Positions 15,015 through 19,364 of a stretch of 19,364 nucleotides of DNA are shown piece by piece. Made by a program: the position numbers and the translations under genes. The notes under the pieces were generated by a model. The model was given only the letters and a program-made list of their open reading frames with translations, had not been told where the DNA came from and made no database searches. The stretch is from Spirochaetaceae bacterium (lineage in GTDB: Bacteria > Spirochaetota > Spirochaetia > SZUA-6 > Fen-1364): assembly GCA_003154555.1 (NCBI GenBank), contig PMDT01000087.1, positions 10,643-30,006 of the forward strand. Direction: 5' to 3'. The stretch's first letter is position 1. Every line of letters begins with the position of its first letter.

Positions 15015-15707
15015 ATGACAGCTCAAGCGTCCCCTCATATCAGCCTCGTGGAAAAGCGGGGCAACTTTGAAATCTGGATTGTCGACGGCAGCTATATCCG
15101 CGGCCACGTCGACGAAGAGTTCACGAACTTCGGCCAGCACTTTCGATTCCCCTTTATCCCGATGAACGAGCTGTGGATCGACCAGGAAGCCCAGCACGAC
15201 GAACGGCAGTTTTTCATCGACCACCTTCTCATCGAGCACCGGTTGATGAAGGGCGGAATGCGCTATGCGGAGGCCATCGTGGAGGCGGATCGGCAGGAGC
15301 GCAAGGAAAGAAGGCGGGCCGGGGACGTCCGCAAGGCCACGGCCGGCGGCACCGTTCTTCCCTCCGGTGCCACCATGCACGAGAAACTGTGGAAAAAGCT
15401 CGAGAACGGCGTGTCGGTGTGGATCGTGAACGGTCGACTCGTGCGGAGCACATTCGACATCGACTTCACGGAAGGCGGGCACGACAAGGTGTACGAGTTC
15501 GTTCCCGGCGATGAAGTCTGGATTGACGATGCAATCGTCGAGCAGGAGCGCGGCTACATCCTCCTGCACGAGCTCCATGAGAGAAACCGCATGCTGTCCG
15601 GCTGGCCCTACAGCAAGGCGCACGCGGAATCGAGCAGGATCGAGTATCGCTGCCGACATCACCCGGACGAGCTGCACGATGCGCTTGCCGCCGAAGGATG
15701 GGCCTGA
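15015..15707 (+). CDS. Internally duplicated protein of unknown function with HELHE motif
   Basis: A 230-residue soluble protein made of two related halves, about 15-97 and 131-212, joined by an Arg/Lys-rich then Gly-rich linker. Each half has WIV(D/N)G, a (P/F)xP(M/G)(N/D)E(L/V)WID strand, and a helix pair. In the second half the helices read YILLHELHERNRML then YSKAHAESSRIE. In the first half they are FFIDHLLIEHRLM and YAEAIVEADRQE, so the His-Glu pair and the later His are lost. The His/Glu arrangement could bind a metal, but the HExxH zincin motif is not present. The ATG at 15015 is used because the upstream extension (to 14952) overlaps a hairpin and is Gly/Arg-rich. Confidence 0.75.
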   Translation: MTAQASPHISLVEKRGNFEIWIVDGSYIRGHVDEEFTNFGQHFRFPFIPMNELWIDQEAQHDERQFFIDHLLIEHRLMKGGMRYAEAIVEADRQERKERRRAGDVRKATAGGTVLPSGATMHEKLWKKLENGVSVWIVNGRLVRSTFDIDFTEGGHDKVYEFVPGDEVWIDDAIVEQERGYILLHELHERNRMLSGWPYSKAHAESSRIEYRCRHHPDELHDALAAEGWA

Positions 15708-15714
15708 GCCCCCG

Positions 15715-16186
15715 CTGCTTCTGCTCCAGGAAAGACGCGATGTCGTGAGAAGGCCTGCCAAAGCTCTTCCTGCGTGTTCATGACAATGGGACCCGCACGT
15801 CGAGGTACTGCGGCTCCGGTCAGAATGCGGGCAAATTGGCGCAGAGCAGGAAGCCGTGCAGCCTGCCTTTCTCATCACCGTGCGGCATTCTCCTGGTGGA
15901 TGATGCCCCTTCCCGCGGCATCCACTGCACATCTCCGGTCGTGATGGACCCCGAGTTTCCCCTGCTGTCGCCATGATCCGCGCTGCCCGAGAGAAAGCAG
16001 GCGATGGTCTCGATCCCGCGATAGGTGCAAGGGGAAGCCGGCAAGATGATCCTCCGGCCTCTCTTTGCGAAAGTCATCCAGCAGCAGGAACGGATCGCTG
16101 CTCTCCGGGTCCCGAAACCGAACGCGCGGCGCAGCTTCACTCACGCGCTCTCGCGGAAACCGTGCGCCGCGCGGCGGGCTCCGCAC
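15715..16186 (-). pseudogene. Decayed pirin-family gene
   Basis: Fragments in different frames on the minus strand line up, in order, with the pirin cupin family. They are DPFLLLDDFRKERPEDHLAG (frame 1, about 16104-16045), then YRGIETIACFLSGSADHGDS and RGNSGSITTGDVQWM (frame 2). Next come AGRGIIHQEN (frame 1 again) and EKGRLHGFLLCANLPA (frame 2), then PEPQYLDVR, and finally GPIVMNTQEELWQAF ending near 15749. At least three frameshifts and in-frame stops break it. The segment between PEPQYLDVR and GPIVMNT, about a hundred residues in intact pirins, is missing. It begins about 10 bp after the mtnA stop, so it was probably once the second gene of an mtnA transcript. Pirins are iron-binding cupins, some with quercetinase activity. 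Confidence 0.8.
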
Positions 16187-16195
16187 CGCCGGCCG

Positions 16196-17284
16196 CTATG
16201 CGAGAGTTGCCTTGATGCCTTCCCCGAATGGCGGCACGATCACGCCCCGCTCGGTCACGATCGCACTGATCAGCCCATGTGGAGTCACGTCGAACGCGGG
16301 GTTGTACGCGCGCACCCCGGGGGGGGTCATCCTCTGCCGGTACCACCGTTCGGTGACCTCCGCCTCCGGTCGCTCTTCGATGGGAATTGCCGACCCGTCG
16401 GGGCAGGCGGCATCGATCGTGGAGAGTGGTGCATGAACGTAGAAGGGAATGCCGTAGTGTCGTGCGATGATCGCGACACCCAGTGTGCCGATCTTGTTCG
16501 CCGTGTCGCCATTTGCTGCAACCCTGTCGCACCCTACCAGGACAGCCTGCACGCGATGCTGACTCATCACCGTGGCGGCCATGTTGTCGCAAATCACCGT
16601 CACGTCAACTCCCGCTGCGTGAAGCTCCCATGCCGTCAGCCGCGCACCCTGCAGCAGCGGCCTGGTCTCATCGGCAAACACGCGAAAGCCGTATCCGCGC
16701 TCCTGCCCGAGGTAAATGGGCGCGAGTGCCGTCCCGTATCGTGCCGTTGCGAGTGCCCCCGCATTGCAGTGCGTGAGGAGTCCCCACCCCCGGCCCAGGA
16801 GTGCAAGCCCGTTTTCCCCGATACGCCTGCACACCTCCTCATCCTCAGCGCGGATGCCGTCCGCCTCGCGCCGCAGCGCCGCGAGCAGCTCTGACTGCGG
16901 GCGGTCCTTCTCTGCCTGAAAGCGCCGTTCCATGCGCTGAAGTGCCCATCCGAGGTTTACCGCCGTCGGCCGTGCCGCCCGCAGCAAGGCGCAGGCGGCA
17001 GCAAAGTCCCCCTCGATGCCGGCCGTGTCGCGCGCGGCGCTGCGGCGCGCCCCGAGGTAGGCGCCGTACGCCGCAGCAATCCCGATCGCCGGCGCTCCCC
17101 GCACCCGCAGCTCGTAAATGGCCTCGCGCACCTGCGCGGCTTCCACGAGGCGTATTGTCCGTACCTCCCCGGGCAGGAGGGTCTGGTCAACGAGGCAAAG
17201 CTCGCCGGTGTCGTCCTCAAATCGGACGGCCTCGAATGCGGGCCGGGCCTCAGGGGTAGTGCCATGCGTCGGTGCCATGCTCAT
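16196..17284 (-). CDS. mtnA: S-methyl-5-thioribose-1-phosphate isomerase
   Basis: Cytoplasmic enzyme of the methionine salvage pathway that converts the aldose 5-methylthioribose-1-phosphate to the ketose 5-methylthioribulose-1-phosphate. It has 362 residues, the normal length, and is related to eIF2B subunits. Hallmarks are VRGAPAIGIAAAYG (62-75), HCNAGALAT with catalytic Cys173, ICDNMAA, and GCDRVAANGDTANKIGT with catalytic Asp253. FDVTPHGLISAIVTERGVI is near the C-terminus. The ATG at 17284 follows AGAAGGAGAG. An in-frame extension to 17491 is Gly/Arg-rich and unlike the family. Other salvage genes are absent from this window, so mtnA is isolated next to the broken pirin gene. Confidence 0.95.
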   Translation of the reverse strand: MSMAPTHGTTPEARPAFEAVRFEDDTGELCLVDQTLLPGEVRTIRLVEAAQVREAIYELRVRGAPAIGIAAAYGAYLGARRSAARDTAGIEGDFAAACALLRAARPTAVNLGWALQRMERRFQAEKDRPQSELLAALRREADGIRAEDEEVCRRIGENGLALLGRGWGLLTHCNAGALATARYGTALAPIYLGQERGYGFRVFADETRPLLQGARLTAWELHAAGVDVTVICDNMAATVMSQHRVQAVLVGCDRVAANGDTANKIGTLGVAIIARHYGIPFYVHAPLSTIDAACPDGSAIPIEERPEAEVTERWYRQRMTPPGVRAYNPAFDVTPHGLISAIVTERGVIVPPFGEGIKATLA

Positions 17285-17644
17285 GAGCGCGCGCTCTCCT
17301 TCTGCCACGGCGGCTTTTCCGCGGGCGATCCCAGCATGCGACCGAGCCCCTGACCGGCGCAAGGGGGGGGTGCCGCATCCCAAATGGCTTCCAATCCCCA
17401 CACCACGGCCTTTGCCGCGCGCCCCGGCCTGCCGCGTATACTTGCACGCCTTCCATCCTTCCTGGCTTGTGCCCTGCTCCCCCGCGCCCATGCCCCGCCG
17501 CCAGCAACTCCCAGCTCCTCTTTTTGTGTTTACGAGATGCGAACCACGGTGTAGAATGCGTCCACCCTGGATACACCGCTTTTACAGCGTCCGGCAGGCA
17601 GCACGTTTCGGCGGCGCTCGCTGTACTCCATGTCTTGCCCTGCG
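17285..17644. other. Intergenic region without a convincing gene
   Basis: About 360 bp between mtnA and the integrase terminator. It contains an 8-G run (17363-17370). A plus-strand promoter-like pair, TTTACG (17529-17534), 17 bp, TAGAAT (17552-17557), points towards the integrase 3' end with no plus-strand gene behind it. The region should hold the mtnA promoter on the minus strand, but no good match was found. No attC-like RYYYAAC/GTTRRRY pair was seen. Confidence 0.5.
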
Positions 17645-17665
17645 AAAAAGCCTCCGGGCCAGGCT
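17645..17665 (-). terminator. Intrinsic terminator of the integron integrase gene
   Basis: On the minus strand AGCCT (17665-17661), a seven-base loop and AGGCT (17653-17649) are followed by TTTT (17648-17645). It lies six bases after the integrase stop codon, the usual place for an intrinsic terminator. Confidence 0.6.
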
Positions 17666-17670
17666 CATGA

Positions 17671-18975
17671 CTATGGTGGAGCTATGCGTCCCTCCAAAGC
17701 GTCCATTGGGCTCCTGACGCCGAGCTTGTTCCTGGATGCTACGTGCGTATAGATCATCGTTGTGGACACGTCTGTATGCCCTAGGAGCTCCTGAACCGTC
17801 CTGATATCGTATCCCTTCTCGATCAAATGGGTCGCAAAACTATGACGCAGCGTATGCACGCTCGCCCGCTTGAGAACGCCGGCTTCTCGAACCGCCTTTC
17901 GGAAAGCACTTTGCAGCGTTGTCGGGTAAACGTGATGACGACGGACGACATGTGACACGGGATCCATGCAAAGTACAGGGGAAGGAAACACCCAGTACCA
18001 GCCCCACTCTTTGCTCGCGCCGGTATACTTCCTGTCCAAGGCCCCGGGGATTGAGACCCCTTCCAGAGATCTGCTCCGATCCCGTTCATAGAGCGCCCGG
18101 ATTCGCACGAGGTGTTGTTTCAGACCGGTGATGGTCCTTTCCGGCAGCACTGTCTCCCGATCCTTGTCGCCTTTGCCGCCCCGGATCGTCAAGCAGTTCC
18201 TCGCAAAGTCGATGTCCTTGACCCGCAGCGAAAGGCATTCGCTCAACCGCAACCCTCCCCCGTAGATGAGAGTTGCCATGAGCAGATAGGCGCCTTTCAG
18301 GTGCGACAGCACCCTCACGACCTCTTCCGTCGCCAAGACGACCGGCAGCCTCCTCGGAACATGTGACGGCACTACAGTGTTCAGGCCACAGATCTCAACA
18401 CCAAGGATGTTTCTATAGAAGAACAAGAGGGCATTGAACGCCAGCTTCTGCGTTGCCGCCGCGACCCGTTTTTCAACCGCAAGATAGGAAAGAAAGCACT
18501 TCAGATCTTCCTCCGTGATACCGGCGCAAGTCTTGCCTTTTGTAAACGTCTCGAACTGCACCAGCCAGTCCTTGTAGGAACTCTCTGTCCGCAATGACAG
18601 GTGGCGCAACCGCATAGCCTGCGCCAGGGAATCTTTTGCGTCTTTCCAGCTCGTTGGCATTCGCCCATGCTCCGAGAGGGAGCCAGGGTCTCGACCCGGC
18701 GCAGGCGTCACATCGCGCTTTTGCCGAGTGGAAGACGTTGCTCCACCAAAGTGCTCCCTGTAATAGCAATACAACTGCAGCGCGTGTCTTGCTTGCGCGA
18801 CCTGCCAGTCCTCGTGGGTTGTCTCCAATTGGGTGACGAACTCTTTTAAGGACGCTCCGTCGATCGTATCCCGCTTCATTTGTTTGATGTATGCGTCGGC
18901 CCAGTGTTGATAGAACGGCCGCTCGCGCTCGCCCACCCGACCATTCTCTCTGAGGAAATCAGCGAATAGCTTCAT
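17671..18975 (-). CDS. intI: Integron integrase with N-terminal extension
   Basis: A 434-residue tyrosine recombinase. The catalytic set is complete: Arg243 (GGGLRLSECL), Lys268 (GGKGDKDR), His374 and Arg377 (HTLRHSFATHL), His400 (ELLGHTDVSTT) and Tyr409 (MIYTHV). Residues about 306-330, including GALDRKYTGASKEWGWYWVF, form the insertion that distinguishes IntI from XerC/D. The N-terminal SAM-like domain of ordinary IntI begins near 115 (LAQAMRLRHLSLRTESSYKD). Ahead of it is an extra helical region of about 105 residues (FADFLRENGRVGERERPFYQ), so the protein is longer than the usual 320-340. The ATG at 18975 has GAGGAG seven bases upstream; an ATG at 19017 is in frame but lacks one. It is divergent from a metallo-beta-lactamase-fold gene, the normal intI/cassette geometry. 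Confidence 0.93.
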   Translation of the reverse strand: MKLFADFLRENGRVGERERPFYQHWADAYIKQMKRDTIDGASLKEFVTQLETTHEDWQVAQARHALQLYCYYREHFGGATSSTRQKRDVTPAPGRDPGSLSEHGRMPTSWKDAKDSLAQAMRLRHLSLRTESSYKDWLVQFETFTKGKTCAGITEEDLKCFLSYLAVEKRVAAATQKLAFNALLFFYRNILGVEICGLNTVVPSHVPRRLPVVLATEEVVRVLSHLKGAYLLMATLIYGGGLRLSECLSLRVKDIDFARNCLTIRGGKGDKDRETVLPERTITGLKQHLVRIRALYERDRSRSLEGVSIPGALDRKYTGASKEWGWYWVFPSPVLCMDPVSHVVRRHHVYPTTLQSAFRKAVREAGVLKRASVHTLRHSFATHLIEKGYDIRTVQELLGHTDVSTTMIYTHVASRNKLGVRSPMDALEGRIAPP

Positions 18976-19059
18976 CTCGTGTCTCCTCGCCCATTTGAAC
19001 AGCGACAACATAACCATACGGTGGACAGATTATTCTTGCTTGTATATTAAGCGCCGTCA

Positions 19060-19081
19060 GCCCAACAACATTCAGTTGATC
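19060..19081 (+). other. Candidate attI recombination site
   Basis: GCCCAAC (19060-19066, a perfect RYYYAAC), eight bases, and GTTGATC (19075-19081, six of seven to GTTRRRY) form an inverted pair. This is as expected for an IntI-bound simple site. It lies 85 bp upstream of the intI start, in AT-rich DNA, with the G^TT cleavage side facing the divergent ORF. No second GTTRRRY site on the plus strand competes with it. Sequence alone cannot prove function. Confidence 0.35.
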
Positions 19082-19242
19082 TGAAAACATCACCCTCACC
19101 AGATTATCCGGCAAAACTCTCTAATATATTGTTATGGCTATTTCCAAAACTGATCGTCAGAAGTGGGTTCCATGAAGCCACCAGCTGCCATCCTCGCCGG
19201 ATTTCAGGTCTGTGCCAAGTGCCATTGTAGAAGGAGCAGGTC

Positions 19243-19364
19243 ATGTCTTTAGCTAAAGTCATCAACCTGGGCGGCGTGAACAGCTACCTTCTCGCCGCTG
19301 GAGATGGTTTCATCTTGATCGACATCGGATACCTCAGCAAAAGAGCTCAACTTGAGCAAGCGCT
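19243..19364 (+). CDS. Metallo-beta-lactamase-fold hydrolase, N-terminal part
   Basis: Forty residues before the window ends. The stretch INLGGVNSYLLAAGDGFILI followed by DIGY is the first beta-hairpin of the metallo-beta-lactamase fold, where family members usually read VNSYLI...GxxLIDTG. The metal-binding HxHxDH motif would lie beyond the edge. The ATG has AAGGAG six bases upstream. It is read away from intI and may lie in the first integron cassette. Substrate cannot be judged from this piece; nothing here says it is an antibiotic-resistance enzyme. Confidence 0.65.
   Translation, partial: MSLAKVINLGGVNSYLLAAGDGFILIDIGYLSKRAQLEQA

Noticed and set aside
18530..18560. VYKRQ string in a shadow frame, which resembles translated sequencing-adapter sequence
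   Set aside because: The underlying DNA encodes FTKGKT of the integrase in the real frame and does not match the transposase mosaic-end adapter bases.
17671..18975. Integrase as chromosomal XerC/XerD or a phage integrase
   Set aside because: The insertion with ALDRKY...KEWGWYWVFPS and the TVQELLGHTDVSTTMIYTHV block are specific to integron integrases.
19131..19137. GTTATGG as the integron core site
   Set aside because: It departs from GTTRRRY at two positions and has no inverted partner nearby; the 19060-19081 pair is better.
18976..19242. LexA-type SOS box upstream of intI
   Set aside because: No CTGT-N8-ACAG match was found. SOS control cannot be claimed from this sequence, although lineages with other LexA boxes would not be detected.

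Overview
The window is a GC-rich bacterial chromosome segment of unidentified species. The best taxonomic hint is the MraY-like protein, whose active-site string NATNCTDGVDGL and C-terminal LHDH motif I associate with Spirochaetota. The extended integron integrase does not contradict that. This is an inference from memory, not a search result. No rRNA, tRNA or CRISPR array was seen.

Layout. (1) 1-2405, minus strand: a GPH/MelB-type sugar-cation symporter followed by a D-Ala-D-Ala ligase cut by the window edge, behind a good sigma70-like promoter. (2) 2586-4012, plus strand: a membrane protein of unknown function overlapping an SRPBCC (START/AHSA1-like) gene. (3) 4029-4705, minus strand: a MarR regulator with a perfect 14-bp palindrome inside its promoter, coupled to a 51-residue Cys-rich protein. 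(4) 4774-7081, minus strand: a ChvG/ChvI-like two-component pair. (5) 7166-7254: a nested inverted-repeat element. (6) 7369-8659, plus strand: a small single-pass protein and MraY.

(7) 8754-13338, plus strand, is the most interesting block: four tightly packed genes. They are a two-TM coiled-coil protein, a DUF2207-like membrane protein, a radical SAM/SPASM enzyme and a four-TM protein. The DUF2207-like protein ends in a perfect four-residue-period Ala-Cys-His-Ser repeat with nine cysteines. The radical SAM gene starts inside its stop codon. The architecture suggests post-translational modification of a membrane-anchored Cys/His tail, analogous to but distinct from the ACGX-repeat peptide systems.

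(8) 13509-15707, plus strand: an ice-binding-like (DUF3494) lipoprotein and an internally duplicated protein of unknown function. (9) 15715-17284, minus strand: mtnA (methionine salvage) followed by a multiply frameshifted pirin pseudogene. (10) 17645-19364: a lower-GC, integron-like end. It holds a full-length IntI with an extra N-terminal domain and its own terminator, a candidate attI site, and the start of a divergent metallo-beta-lactamase-fold ORF that could lie in the first cassette.

Start codons were chosen from ribosome-binding sites, overlaps and domain starts. Long antisense ORFs are frequent because of the base composition and were not annotated.
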